Positions 25,385 to 34,887 of a stretch of 64,000 bases of DNA are shown piece by piece. The stretch spans positions 992,001 to 1,056,000 of the forward strand of contig CAVTCF010000001.1 in the NCBI GenBank assembly GCA_963733265.1, in the 5' to 3' direction. The notes beneath the pieces are model-generated. The model was not told where the DNA came from. It made no database searches and was given only the letters and a program-made list of their open reading frames with translations. Source of the stretch: PALSA-1006 sp963733265. GTDB lineage: Bacteria; Pseudomonadota; Gammaproteobacteria; Burkholderiales; Gallionellaceae. The position numbers and the translations under genes were made by a program. Each line of letters begins with the position of its first letter. The stretch's first letter is position 1.

Positions 25385-27637
25385 CTAAACTGCTGCCACC
25401 TCTTCCTCAAATTCCAGTTCCACTTTGTCATCCTTAACATCCACCGTCACTTTGCCGCCATTAGCGAGGCGACCGAACAGCAGTTCATCGGCCAACGCGC
25501 TGCGGATAGTGTCTTGGATCAGTCTTGCCATCGGGCGTGCGCCCATGAGCGGATCGAAACCGGTCTTGGCGAGGTAATCCTTCAGCGCCTCAGTGAATAG
25601 GGCGTCAACTTTCTTTTCATGCAATTGCTCTTCCAGTTGCATGAGGAATTTATCGACCACGCGCAGAATGACTTCTTTATCCAGCGCGGCGAAGGAGACG
25701 ATAGCATCCAGCCGATTGCGGAACTCGGGCGTAAACAGTTTCTTGATGTCGATCATCTCGTCACCGGAAACAGCAGTCTTGGTAAAGCCGATCTGCGTCT
25801 TGTTCAGAGCCTCGGCACCCGCGTTCGTGGTCATGATAATGACTACGTTGCGGAAGTCGGCTTTGCGTCCGTTATTGTCGGTGAGCGTACCGTGATCCAT
25901 TACCTGCAGCAGGATGTTGAAAATGTCCGGATGCGCTTTTTCGATTTCGTCCAGCAACAGCACGCAATGTGGTTGCTTGCTGATCATTTCGGTGAGCAGG
26001 CCGCCTTGGTCGAAACCGACATAGCCGGGAGGCGCACCAATCAAACGCGATACGGCATGGCGTTCCATGTATTCAGACATATCGAAGCGATGAATCGGCA
26101 TGCCCATCACATAAGCGAGCTGGCGTGCCACTTCGGTTTTGCCGACGCCGGTAGGACCGGAAAACAAGAAGCTGCCGATGGGCTTTTGCGGATTGCCGAG
26201 ACCACTGCGCGACATTTTGATGGCGCGCGCCAGCACATCAATGGCTTTGTCTTGACCAAATACGGTAGCCTTGAGGTCGCGATCAAGATTCTTCAATGTG
26301 TTCTTGTCGTCATGCGACACAGTGCGCGTCGGGATGCGGGCGATCTTGGCGATGATCTCTTCGATCTCGTGTTTGCCGACCACTTTCTTTTGTTTGGACT
26401 TGGGCAAGATGCGTTGTGCCGCACCCGCTTCGTCCAGCACGTCTATTGCCTTGTCCGGCAAGTGACGGTCATTGATGAATCGCGAAGAAAGCTCGGCTGC
26501 ACTGGTAATTGCGGCAGCACTGAACTTGATACTGTGATGTTCTTCAAAACGAGTCTTCAAGCCTTTCAAAATCTCGATGGTCTGCTCAACAGAAGGCTCG
26601 GAAACATCCACTTTTTGGAAGCGGCGCGACAGCGCAGAATCCTTTTCAAAGATACCGCGATATTCCTGATAGGTGGTTGCGCCGATGCATTTTAATGCCC
26701 CGCTCGATAAAGCCGGTTTGAGCAAGTTGGACGCATCCATCGTACCGCCGGAAGCGGCACCAGCGCCGATGAGGGTATGAATCTCATCAATGAACAGCAC
26801 TGCGTTGGGGGCTTCTTTCAGTTCTTTCAAAACCGCTTTGAGGCGTTGCTCGAAATCGCCGCGATATTTGGTACCCGCCAATAGTGAACCCATATCGAGA
26901 GAGTAGACAGTGGCATCTTTCAAAATATCCGGCACTTCATTTTCCACAATACGACGTGCCAAACCTTCTGCGATGGCCGTTTTGCCAACACCTGCCTCAC
27001 CCACAAGTAGCGGGTTATTTTTGCGGCGGCGGCACAAGGTTTGAATCACGCGTTCCAGTTCCATATCGCGTCCGATTAATGGATCGATCTTCCCCGCGAC
27101 TGCATGGGCATTCAGGTTCACCGTATAAGCTTTCAGGGAACTTTCACTACCATTTTCCTGTTCACTTTCCGCTTCGGTTTGTGTTTTTTGCGGAGCTTGC
27201 TCGGTGGTCTTGTTAATGCCGTGAGCAATGTAATTCACCACGTCAAGACGGGTGATGGCACGCTGGTTGAGGAAATAAACCGCGTGAGATTCTTTTTCGC
27301 CAAACAGTGCAACAAGAATATTGGCCCCGGTCACTTCTTTTTTATTGGTGGATTGCACATGCAAAATGGCGCGTTGAATTACGCGCTGGAATCCGACCGT
27401 GGGCTGTGTGTCCACATCGCTGGTACCGGGCAGGCAGGGCGTGTGGGTTTCGATATGATGAGTCAAAACTGCCCGCAATTCATCGATATCCGCCCCGCAA
27501 GCACGCAGCACATGCGTTGCCGAAGCATTGTCCAGCATAGCAAGCAACAAGTGCTCGACCGTAATGAACTCATGCCTTTTTTGGCGTGCTTCAACAAAGG
27601 CGAGGTGGAGACTGACTTCGAGTTCTTGGGCGATCAT
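25385..27637 (-). CDS. clpA: ATP-dependent Clp protease ATP-binding subunit ClpA
   Basis: AAA+ unfoldase of 750 residues that feeds substrates to ClpP. The start at 27637 gives MIAQELEVSLHLAF with GGAGG upstream. The N-domain covers residues 1-145. The first AAA module has Walker A GEAGVGKT and the second GPTGVGKT. A ClpP-docking loop with IGF (KTQIGFTKT) lies in the second module, which separates ClpA from ClpB-type chaperones. It follows clpS by 2 bp, so ClpS adaptor and unfoldase are made together. Confidence 0.97.
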   Translation of the reverse strand: MIAQELEVSLHLAFVEARQKRHEFITVEHLLLAMLDNASATHVLRACGADIDELRAVLTHHIETHTPCLPGTSDVDTQPTVGFQRVIQRAILHVQSTNKKEVTGANILVALFGEKESHAVYFLNQRAITRLDVVNYIAHGINKTTEQAPQKTQTEAESEQENGSESSLKAYTVNLNAHAVAGKIDPLIGRDMELERVIQTLCRRRKNNPLLVGEAGVGKTAIAEGLARRIVENEVPDILKDATVYSLDMGSLLAGTKYRGDFEQRLKAVLKELKEAPNAVLFIDEIHTLIGAGAASGGTMDASNLLKPALSSGALKCIGATTYQEYRGIFEKDSALSRRFQKVDVSEPSVEQTIEILKGLKTRFEEHHSIKFSAAAITSAAELSSRFINDRHLPDKAIDVLDEAGAAQRILPKSKQKKVVGKHEIEEIIAKIARIPTRTVSHDDKNTLKNLDRDLKATVFGQDKAIDVLARAIKMSRSGLGNPQKPIGSFLFSGPTGVGKTEVARQLAYVMGMPIHRFDMSEYMERHAVSRLIGAPPGYVGFDQGGLLTEMISKQPHCVLLLDEIEKAHPDIFNILLQVMDHGTLTDNNGRKADFRNVVIIMTTNAGAEALNKTQIGFTKTAVSGDEMIDIKKLFTPEFRNRLDAIVSFAALDKEVILRVVDKFLMQLEEQLHEKKVDALFTEALKDYLAKTGFDPLMGARPMARLIQDTIRSALADELLFGRLANGGKVTVDVKDDKVELEFEEEVAAV

Positions 27638-27639
27638 AA

Positions 27640-27957
27640 TTAGTTTTCCTCCATGTGGCATCTTAGCGGATGCCCGTGCTGCGTTGAATAAGCGGATACC
27701 TGTGCTACCTTTGTTTCTGCGACATCTTTGGTATAGACCCCGCATACAGCTGAACCTTCATTATGAACTTTGAGCATAATTTGTGTTGCCTGTTCCATAT
27801 TTTTTGAAAAAAATATTTTCAATACCTCAACAACGAACTCCATCGTGGTGAAATCATCATTCAATAGCAAGACCTTGTAAAGTTCCGGAGGCTTGCTTTT
27901 GCTGCGTTCCAGTTCAAGAACCGATGAATTTTCACTTTTGGTTGCCATTTTCGCCAT
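27640..27957 (-). CDS. clpS: ClpA adaptor protein ClpS
   Basis: Adaptor of 105 residues that delivers N-end-rule substrates to ClpAP. Family marks are YKVLLLNDDFTTMEFVVEVL, the hydrophobic pocket that holds the N-terminal residue, and LKVHNEGSAVCGVYTKDVAETKV. The N-terminal 25 residues are flexible and charged, as usual. The stop lies 2 bp before the clpA start. It is divergent from the cold-shock gene. Confidence 0.96.
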   Translation of the reverse strand: MAKMATKSENSSVLELERSKSKPPELYKVLLLNDDFTTMEFVVEVLKIFFSKNMEQATQIMLKVHNEGSAVCGVYTKDVAETKVAQVSAYSTQHGHPLRCHMEEN

Positions 27958-28035
27958 TGTTGCACTTTGTATGCCTCCATATTTGACGATTAGCGCGGTT
28001 TTTTCAAGTGTATTAAAAAAACTTTTATTAACTAC

Positions 28036-28064
28036 TTGACGAATCTGGGTTAACCAAGTAAAAA
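28036..28064 (+). promoter_or_regulatory. candidate sigma-70 promoter of the cold-shock gene
   Basis: TTGACG (28036-28041) and TAAAAA (28059-28064) are spaced by 17 bp. This would give a 5' leader of about 110 bases, in line with the long leaders of csp mRNAs that change fold with temperature. Confidence 0.45.
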
Positions 28065-28179
28065 GCTAGTGGGTGTTTGAATCATAAGTATCTGCAGTAC
28101 TGGTTTCGCCATGTGCGGTCTTTGGAATTCAAACAGTTTGACGGGAATCCACCCGGTTTTTTAGTAAGGAAGTTTTAAC

Positions 28180-28383
28180 ATGGCAAACGGTACAGTAAAG
28201 TGGTTCAACGATGCAAAAGGTTTTGGTTTTATTACGCCTGATGATGGCAGCGAAGATCTTTTCGCGCATTTCTCCGCGATCAACATGAGCGGTTTCAAGT
28301 CGCTCAAAGAAGGTCAGAAAGTGACTTTCGAAGTTGTTCAAGGTCCAAAGGGCAAACAAGCTTCGAACATCCAAGCGGGTTAA
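28180..28383 (+). CDS. cold-shock-domain protein (CspA family)
   Basis: Single cold-shock domain of 67 residues that binds single-stranded RNA and DNA. RNP1 is KGFGFI (residues 13-18) and RNP2 is LFAHF (27-31); the first residues MANGTVKWFN are typical. An AAGGAAG ribosome-binding site lies upstream. The gene is monocistronic and ends in a strong terminator. The exact Csp paralogue (CspA, CspC, CspE or CspD) cannot be told from sequence alone. Confidence 0.96.
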   Translation: MANGTVKWFNDAKGFGFITPDDGSEDLFAHFSAINMSGFKSLKEGQKVTFEVVQGPKGKQASNIQAG

Positions 28384-28403
28384 TTTCCGTTGGAGTTGTT
28401 AAT

Positions 28404-28437
28404 AAAGCCCGCAACGAAAGTAGCGGGCTTTTTTTGT
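28404..28437 (+). terminator. rho-independent terminator of the cold-shock gene
   Basis: AAAGCCCGC (28404-28412) pairs with GCGGGCTTT (28423-28431) and runs into a T tract. It also lies close to the convergent end of the ATPase gene. Confidence 0.92.
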
Positions 28438-28443
28438 TTGGAT

Positions 28444-29067
28444 TTAGGCAATATCTGGTATGTAAGGCAAGCCCAAGCGATCCAATACTTGGCGGGCCAG
28501 TCCGCGGCTGACGTTGTTGAGCATACTTGGCAGATTCGCCGGTACTTCGGATTGAAGCAACAACTTACTGGCACTGACTGCATAGACCGGTTCCAGCAAG
28601 CGGGGGCGGTATGCCTGCATTACTTCGTCAAGTGTGCGTTCGGCGGCCATCTGTTGCCAGGTATTTGTCGGCCACTGTGAGGGGATGCCCAAGGCATTGG
28701 GAAATCGCTCAAGGTCGCGCAACACAGTACGCATATCTTCGTGAGAGTCGCGAAAAGGCAGTAATACCAACCCGCCCAGTTCATAAAGATGGCTATCCAT
28801 ATCCGGTTTGCTACCACCACCGTCGATTACGCCCAACCAATCCGGCATACTTTTAAGTTTTTCCAGAATCTTGTCCAGCTTTTCCGGAGAGCGACCATCC
28901 AGCGGAATATAGTGACGTCCTGAGCGGGAAAGGGGTTCCCTGTCAATATCGGTCAGGATAGAAATTGAATGCCTATGCAGCAAGCCCAAGCCATGACACA
29001 GCATATGGCTAATGCTGGTCTTGCCCGTTCCCCCCTTGCTTCCAATCACGCAAACCAATTGCCGCAT
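28444..29067 (-). CDS. orphan MinD/ParA-like P-loop ATPase
   Basis: Protein of 207 residues from an ATG at 29067, which has AGGAGG directly upstream; a GTG 15 bp earlier lies inside that site and is not used. The deviant Walker A motif GSKGGTGKTS (residues 9-18) has the signature Lys11 and marks the SIMIBI class with ParA/MinD/CobQ. The usual second motif is present as DIDREPLSRSGRHY and GVIDGGG. There is no ParB or MinE partner nearby, so chromosome or plasmid partition is not shown. Its role is unknown. Confidence 0.8.
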   Translation of the reverse strand: MRQLVCVIGSKGGTGKTSISHMLCHGLGLLHRHSISILTDIDREPLSRSGRHYIPLDGRSPEKLDKILEKLKSMPDWLGVIDGGGSKPDMDSHLYELGGLVLLPFRDSHEDMRTVLRDLERFPNALGIPSQWPTNTWQQMAAERTLDEVMQAYRPRLLEPVYAVSASKLLLQSEVPANLPSMLNNVSRGLARQVLDRLGLPYIPDIA

Positions 29068-29266
29068 GGTATTCCTCCTCACCTTGATCGCATGCTAACG
29101 GAAATGCTTAATTTCTTGACGAGGATTAAAAGGGGGAATAAGGTTCAATTCAGAAATTGGTGACTCTGATTGGACGGTTTTGACATAAGCCAGCCAAGCT
29201 TTCCCAATTGATCTTCAGGCTAAATGAGCAGTGCAACAAAGATACAATCAGGAAAGACAAAAAACT

Positions 29267-29653
29267 ATGCGACTTCTTCACACGATGGTTCGTAGCGGCA
29301 ATCTGGATCGTTCGATTGCGTTCTACACAAATGTGCTTGGCATGAAACTCCTTCGTCGCAAAGATTATCCCGAAGGGAAATTTACGCTTGCGTTTCTGGG
29401 CTACGGGGACGAGAGCGAAGTATCGGCACTGGAACTAACCTATAACTGGGGCGTTGAAAGCTACGAAATTGGCACAGGTTACGGTCACTTGGCTATCGAA
29501 GTGACGGACGCCAAGGAATTCTGTGAGCAGGTTAAGCGTGACGGTGGAAAGGTTATCCGCGAAGCCGGGCCAATAAAGGGAGGGACTAACGTGATTGCCT
29601 TTATCCTTGACCCCGATGGTTATCAAATTGAACTGATTCAGAAGAAGAGCTGA
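29267..29653 (+). CDS. gloA: lactoylglutathione lyase (glyoxalase I)
   Basis: Enzyme of 128 residues that isomerises the methylglyoxal-glutathione hemithioacetal to lactoylglutathione. All four metal ligands of the Ni/Co-type bacterial enzyme are in place: His5, Glu56, His74 and Glu122. The start at 29267 gives MRLLHTMVRSGNLDRSI and has AGGAAAG upstream; a longer frame from 29231 lacks support. The gene stands alone between the ATPase and pycA. Confidence 0.95.
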   Translation: MRLLHTMVRSGNLDRSIAFYTNVLGMKLLRRKDYPEGKFTLAFLGYGDESEVSALELTYNWGVESYEIGTGYGHLAIEVTDAKEFCEQVKRDGGKVIREAGPIKGGTNVIAFILDPDGYQIELIQKKS

Positions 29654-29794
29654 ACGCATTACCAAAAGAAATAATACTCCAAAAGTATGGTTTTTGGCGG
29701 GGTGATAACGCTATAATACCGTATGCATGTTGTGGCAGCATGTGAGGCAAAAACATTCAACCCGGCTATCACCTAGCTGGATTTAGGATAATTG

Positions 29795-31213
29795 GTGATC
29801 AAAAAAATACTCGTCGCTAACCGGGGGGAGATTGCTGTTCGCATTGTGCGTGCATGCTCTGAAATGGGTATCAAATCGGTCGCCATCTACACGGATGCCG
29901 ACCGTCATGCGCTGCACGTAAAAAAAGCGGACGAGGCCTACCACATCGGCTCCGATCCGGTTGCAGGCTATCTCAACGCTCATAACATCGTCAATGTCGC
30001 GGTCACCTCGGGCTGCGATGCGTTGCATCCGGGTTACGGCTTCCTTTCGGAAAACCCCGAACTGGCGGAAATTTGCGCGCGCCGCGACATCAAATTCATT
30101 GGCCCGAGCGCGGATGTGATCCGTCAAATGGGCGACAAGATTCAGGCACGCAACGCCATGATCGCCGCTGGGGTTCCCTGTGTGCCGGGCAGCGATGGCA
30201 ATCTCGCCGATATCGAGGAAGCTCGCTTGCTGGCCAAAAAAATCGGCTACCCTGTGATGCTCAAGGCCACCAATGGCGGCGGCGGGCGCGGCATACGACG
30301 TTGCGATAACGAGAAAGAACTGCTCGGCAACTATGACCGGGTGATTTCAGAAGCCAGCAAGGCTTTCGGCAAACCGGACGTTTTCTTGGAAAAATGCGTG
30401 GTCAATCCCCGTCATATCGAAGTGCAGGTACTGGGCGACAGCCATGGCAACGTGATTCATCTGTTCGAGCGCGACTGTTCCATCCAGCGCCGCAACCAAA
30501 AATTGATCGAGATCGCGCCCTCGCCACAAATTACCCAGACACAACGCGAATATATCGGCGATCTGGGAGTCAAGGCGGCCCGTGCCGTGGGTTATGAGAA
30601 TGCGGGCACGGTCGAATTCCTGCTCGACCAGGACAACACTTTCTATTTCATGGAAATGAACACGCGCATTCAGGTCGAGCATACCGTGACGGAAACCATC
30701 ACCGGCATCGATTTGGTGCAGGAACAGATTCGCATCGCCGACGGTTTGGAGTTGCAATACAAGCAGGAAGACGTTGGTTTTCGCGGCTACGCCATGGAAT
30801 TTCGCATCAATGCGGAAGACCCCAAGAATAACTTCCTGCCCAGTTTCGGCAAGATTACCCGTTACTATGCGCCGGGCGGCCCCGGCGTGCGCATTGATGC
30901 GGCCATGTATAGCGGCTATGTGATCCCGCCCTACTTCGATTCGATGTGCGCCAAACTTACCGTATGGGCGCTTACCTGGGAAGGCGTGGTCGAACGCGGT
31001 CGCCGGGCGCTGGGCGACATGGTGGTCTATGGCGTCAAGACGACCATTCCGTATTATCAGGAAATTTTGCAGCATCCGGATTTCAGAAATGCGAATTTCA
31101 ACACCAGTTTCGTGGAATCCCACCCGGAGCTGATTGATTACGTTACAAAAATTCCGCCAGAACTCAGGGCGGCGGCTATCGCGGCTGCTATCGCGGCGCA
31201 CGAAGGCATTTAA
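29795..31213 (+). CDS. pycA: pyruvate carboxylase subunit A (biotin carboxylase)
   Basis: ATP-grasp biotin carboxylase of about 472 residues. It uses ATP and bicarbonate to carboxylate biotin on the partner subunit. Marks are KKILVANRGEIAVRIVRA at the N-terminus, ATP loop KATNGGGGRGIRR near residue 162, FLEKCV, and EMNTRIQVEHTVTE near residue 290 (catalytic segment). The GTG at 29795 follows AGGATAA; a TTG one codon earlier is possible. Pairing with a carboxyltransferase-BCCP gene 29 bp downstream points to two-subunit pyruvate carboxylase rather than acetyl-CoA carboxylase. Confidence 0.88.
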   Translation: MIKKILVANRGEIAVRIVRACSEMGIKSVAIYTDADRHALHVKKADEAYHIGSDPVAGYLNAHNIVNVAVTSGCDALHPGYGFLSENPELAEICARRDIKFIGPSADVIRQMGDKIQARNAMIAAGVPCVPGSDGNLADIEEARLLAKKIGYPVMLKATNGGGGRGIRRCDNEKELLGNYDRVISEASKAFGKPDVFLEKCVVNPRHIEVQVLGDSHGNVIHLFERDCSIQRRNQKLIEIAPSPQITQTQREYIGDLGVKAARAVGYENAGTVEFLLDQDNTFYFMEMNTRIQVEHTVTETITGIDLVQEQIRIADGLELQYKQEDVGFRGYAMEFRINAEDPKNNFLPSFGKITRYYAPGGPGVRIDAAMYSGYVIPPYFDSMCAKLTVWALTWEGVVERGRRALGDMVVYGVKTTIPYYQEILQHPDFRNANFNTSFVESHPELIDYVTKIPPELRAAAIAAAIAAHEGI

Positions 31214-31242
31214 TTTTAACCAATATTTTTTAAGTCAATAAC

Positions 31243-33090
31243 ATGGCAAAGACCCTCATTTCCGAACTAGTTCTGCGCGACGGTCACCAGTCCACCATCG
31301 CTACGCGTATGCGCACAGACGATATGCTGCCCATTTGCGCCAAACTGGACAGCATCGACTTCTGGTCGGTGGAAGCCTGGGGCGGAGCAACCTTCGATTC
31401 CTGCGTGCGCTTCCTTAAAGAAGACCCGTGGCAACGTCTCAAGAAACTGCGCAAGGCATTACCCAACAGCCGTATCCAGATGCTGCTGCGCGGTCAGAAT
31501 CTGCTCGGCTACCGCCATTATTCCGACGACGTGGTGCGGGCATTTGTTTCCAAGTCTGCCAACAACGGTGTTGATGTGTTCCGCATTTTTGACGCAATGA
31601 ACGATATGCGCAACCTGCGCGTCTCCGTCGAAGCAGTGAAAAAAACCGGCAAGCATGCCGAAGGCTGTATTAGCTACACCACCAGCCCGGTGCATGACAT
31701 TCCGCAATTCGTTAATCTGGCCAGTGAACTGGAAGCGTTGGGTTGCGACACGATTTGCATCAAGGATATGGCCGGTCTGCTCACGCCTTATGCAACATTC
31801 GAATTGGTCACAGCGCTGCGCGCCGCGGTCAGCCTGCCGATTCATTTGCACAGCCACTCGACTTCCGGCCTGTCTGCGATGTGTTTTCTCAAGGCCGTGG
31901 AAGCGGGTGCCACCATGCTGGATACCTGCAACTCCTCTTTCGGCGAAGGTGCCAGCCACTCTTCCACCGAGAGCATTGTTGCCGCGCTGAAAGGCACCGA
32001 ATTCGACACCGGACTGGATCTGGGGGCATTGCAGGAAATCACCGCCTATTTCACCGAAGTGCGCAAAAAATACTGGCAGTTTGAAAGTGCGCAGACCGGT
32101 GTGGACACGCGCGTACTGGTTAACCATGTGCCCGGCGGCATGATATCCAACCTGTCCAACCAGCTCAAAGAGCTCGACGCGCTCAACCGCATCGATGAAG
32201 TGCTGGAAGAAATTCCGCGTGTACGCGAAGACTTGGGCTATCCGCCGCTGGTCACGCCTACTTCGCAAATCGTCGGCACTCAGGCAGTGCTAAACGTGCT
32301 GACCGGCAGACGCTACAAATCCGTCACCAATGAGGTCAAGAACTACCTGCTCGGCCACTACGGCAAAGCGCCGGGCAAGATCAACGAACAGGTCAGACAG
32401 GATGCGGTCGGCGATGACGAAGTGGTGACCTGCCGTCCGGCAGATTTGCTCGAAGATGAAATGAATAAACTCAAAGCAGAGAGCGAAACCTTTGCCAAGA
32501 GCGAGGAAGATGTGCTCACTTACGCCATGTTCCCGGAACTGGGCAAAACCTTCCTGCAAGAGCGCAACGCCAACACGCTCAAGCCCGAACTCTTGCTCCC
32601 GAAAGAGGCTGCCACACCGTCCACCGAGCGTTACGCGCCCAACGAATTCAAGGTCACGTTGCATGGCGAAACTTTCCATATCAAACTCACCGGCAGCGGG
32701 CACCACGGCGAAACGCAGCGTCCGTTTTATGTTTCCGTGGACGGTATTTCGGAAGAAGTCATCGTCGAAACTCTGAATGAAATCGAAGTTTCCGGCGGCA
32801 AGGGCAGTGGCAAGAAAAAGGCCGCCAAATCAACCGCGACAACAACCCGCCCAAGTCCATCCCATCAGGGCTGCGTGACTACTGCCATGCCCGGTACCAT
32901 CGTCGAGGTCAAGGCCAAGGTCGGGGATCAGGTCGAAGCGGGCGACGGCATACTGGTCATCGAAGCCATGAAGATGGAAAACGAAATTCAGGCACCGCTA
33001 AGTGGCGTAGTGATCAGCGTCCACGTCAAGAAAGGCGACAGCGTGTCTCCGGACGAGACACTGGTCGAGATTCAATATACTTCTGAATAA
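31243..33090 (+). CDS. pycB: pyruvate carboxylase subunit B (carboxyltransferase + biotin carrier)
   Basis: Protein of 615 residues. The N-terminal HMGL-like TIM barrel (residues 1-270) has LVLRDGHQSTIATRMRTDDML and KDMAGLLTPY typical of the pyruvate/oxaloacetate carboxyltransferase. A PYC_OADA middle domain follows. After an Ala/Lys/Thr-rich linker near residue 530 comes the biotinyl domain, with the biotinylated Lys in VIEAMKMENEI near residue 577. With PycA it makes oxaloacetate from pyruvate to refill the TCA cycle. A Na+-pumping oxaloacetate decarboxylase is less likely because no membrane subunits are nearby. Confidence 0.92.
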   Translation: MAKTLISELVLRDGHQSTIATRMRTDDMLPICAKLDSIDFWSVEAWGGATFDSCVRFLKEDPWQRLKKLRKALPNSRIQMLLRGQNLLGYRHYSDDVVRAFVSKSANNGVDVFRIFDAMNDMRNLRVSVEAVKKTGKHAEGCISYTTSPVHDIPQFVNLASELEALGCDTICIKDMAGLLTPYATFELVTALRAAVSLPIHLHSHSTSGLSAMCFLKAVEAGATMLDTCNSSFGEGASHSSTESIVAALKGTEFDTGLDLGALQEITAYFTEVRKKYWQFESAQTGVDTRVLVNHVPGGMISNLSNQLKELDALNRIDEVLEEIPRVREDLGYPPLVTPTSQIVGTQAVLNVLTGRRYKSVTNEVKNYLLGHYGKAPGKINEQVRQDAVGDDEVVTCRPADLLEDEMNKLKAESETFAKSEEDVLTYAMFPELGKTFLQERNANTLKPELLLPKEAATPSTERYAPNEFKVTLHGETFHIKLTGSGHHGETQRPFYVSVDGISEEVIVETLNEIEVSGGKGSGKKKAAKSTATTTRPSPSHQGCVTTAMPGTIVEVKAKVGDQVEAGDGILVIEAMKMENEIQAPLSGVVISVHVKKGDSVSPDETLVEIQYTSE

Positions 33091-33375
33091 AATTTTCGCG
33101 CGGACGGAGTCTCGCGCATGAATAACATTATCGATCCATTCGCTGTCTACTACGCGGGGCGGCACCTGTTCCTCCGCTTTGCCGCTTGCGAGCTTGACAC
33201 CAACCGTTCACTCAAATAGAGTTTCGCGGCTTGCAAATACGTTTCCAGAACATAACATCGCACTGAAGGTAAGCGTACGTCCGCGAATCCTCCGGTAAAG
33301 GAACTGGCGCAAGTTAATTTCGATTCATAATTGCAATTTGCCGGTTGCACTCGTTGCTTGAATAAAGGGGATTAC

Positions 33376-34785
33376 ATGATTGCATATCCACGTTTTTTGT
33401 TTCTTGCGCTGCTTTTGCTTCCATTCACAACTCATGGCGTTACACTGCAAGCAGAAGCACGTGCCGCGAGTAAAGAATTAGCTCAACAGCAAGCATTATC
33501 CGACCTGGCTAATTCGATCTTTGTCAATGTTCAATCAGTGTCATCAAGCTATGTAGAAGGAAGCGGTAAAAGGGCAGATGCAATCACCATCAAATCCAGC
33601 AGTGACCTGCCTCTGATCGGGGCAGACATCAATTGTGATTCAGTTGGGCATGATGTGGTTTGCAAAGTGAGCTTGGATAGCTCAAAGAGCTTGGCGCTGT
33701 ATCGTAAAAAATTAACCGAGCTACGCCAAGAAATAGCCTCCTTGGATGATCGAATCGCCAAGGCGACAGTCAATGAGCGATATGGATTTCTAACTCAAGC
33801 GCTGACAGTAATAGAGCAATATGAAAAATACCGTGCAGTTGCCCAATTACTGGGCGAGACGCAATTTACTGCTTCGCCACGCACTCGTAGTGATACAGAA
33901 GCTCAGTTACGAGAAGTGGAAAAGTCTGCACCCTCCATCGAACTGGCGGCACAAATTCTGGCCAAGGGTTTAAAAACCAACACGGTTTATATTTATCCCG
34001 CGGTACCTCACGGTTCACATGAAGTCACTCCGTTTGGTCGAGTTGTACGAGATCGCTTGGATCAGCAAATTGCTTCTGTGGACAGCCCGGATAAGGCAAG
34101 AACATTTTTTAAGGGGGAGTATGAAGTATTTGATAGCGGACTCCAACTTACCTATCGGTTGGTGGATGACACCGGAAACACGCTTGAAACTCGCGTAGCC
34201 ATGCTGGCACCTTCTGCTTACCAAGGTTTGCAGGTCAAACCAGCCACGATGGACTTTGATCGACTGTTGCACGAAGGGGTTGCCGTGAGTAGCGATTTTC
34301 ACTCTCAACTCACTACCAATCGCGGGACTGAGAACGTGCTGTTTGACGAAAAAGATGAAGTCGAGCTTCTGGTAAAGCTGAACCGCCCCGGATATTTTTA
34401 TGTTGTCGGTCATGTGGCCAAAAAGAGCGAGAACTATTCTTATTTATTGGAGCTGGCAAATGCAGAGACCGACAGGCGTTTTGTCCGATATGTGAATGCC
34501 GATGACGTGAACAAATGGTTGAGCATTGGTAAGTTTGAAGCCTCGGCACCGTTTGGTGTTGAAAGCCTGCAACTTATTGCAACCAGCGATGACCCGATCA
34601 ACCGTTTGCCTCTGCATCCGTTTGACAAGCGAACCGAACTTTATCTAACAGCCAGCAATGCCCAGCAGGGTATTGCCATGACCCGCTCTCTAAAACCCAA
34701 ACGCACCGAATCGGACAAACAATATCAAGGGGAAACCGTTTTGATGTTTACCACGATGCCCCAAAGTTCAACAAGAGCAAACTAA
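33376..34785 (+). CDS. secreted DUF4384 domain protein
   Basis: Exported protein of 469 residues; start at 33376, with AAGGGGATT upstream. A signal peptide (FLALLLLPFTTHG) is followed by a region rich in ALSDLANSIFV-type repeats like the LPP20/TraT-like start of other envelope proteins. A coiled helical middle lies near residues 105-190. A DUF4384 module is found near residues 310-430 (VELLVKLNRPGYFYVVGHV), as often seen in proteins tied to TPR, caspase-like or CHAT proteins. It is followed 102 bp later by the TPR-CHAT lipoprotein, and the two likely work together at the envelope. Confidence 0.75.
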   Translation: MIAYPRFLFLALLLLPFTTHGVTLQAEARAASKELAQQQALSDLANSIFVNVQSVSSSYVEGSGKRADAITIKSSSDLPLIGADINCDSVGHDVVCKVSLDSSKSLALYRKKLTELRQEIASLDDRIAKATVNERYGFLTQALTVIEQYEKYRAVAQLLGETQFTASPRTRSDTEAQLREVEKSAPSIELAAQILAKGLKTNTVYIYPAVPHGSHEVTPFGRVVRDRLDQQIASVDSPDKARTFFKGEYEVFDSGLQLTYRLVDDTGNTLETRVAMLAPSAYQGLQVKPATMDFDRLLHEGVAVSSDFHSQLTTNRGTENVLFDEKDEVELLVKLNRPGYFYVVGHVAKKSENYSYLLELANAETDRRFVRYVNADDVNKWLSIGKFEASAPFGVESLQLIATSDDPINRLPLHPFDKRTELYLTASNAQQGIAMTRSLKPKRTESDKQYQGETVLMFTTMPQSSTRAN

Positions 34786-34887
34786 TTTTGATAATTTATT
34801 GAAAGAAATTCATTTGCGAATCCGGCCTTGACAAGGTTGGTAACATCCAAACACCCAGTAATGAATTATGCACTGAGGAATAAAAAT

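Noticed and set aside
25619..26695. Open frame of 358 codons antisense to clpA
   Set aside because: Shadow of the clpA codon pattern; no start signal or recognisable protein.
30347..31201. Open frame of 284 codons antisense to pycA
   Set aside because: Shadow frame opposite well-conserved biotin carboxylase motifs.
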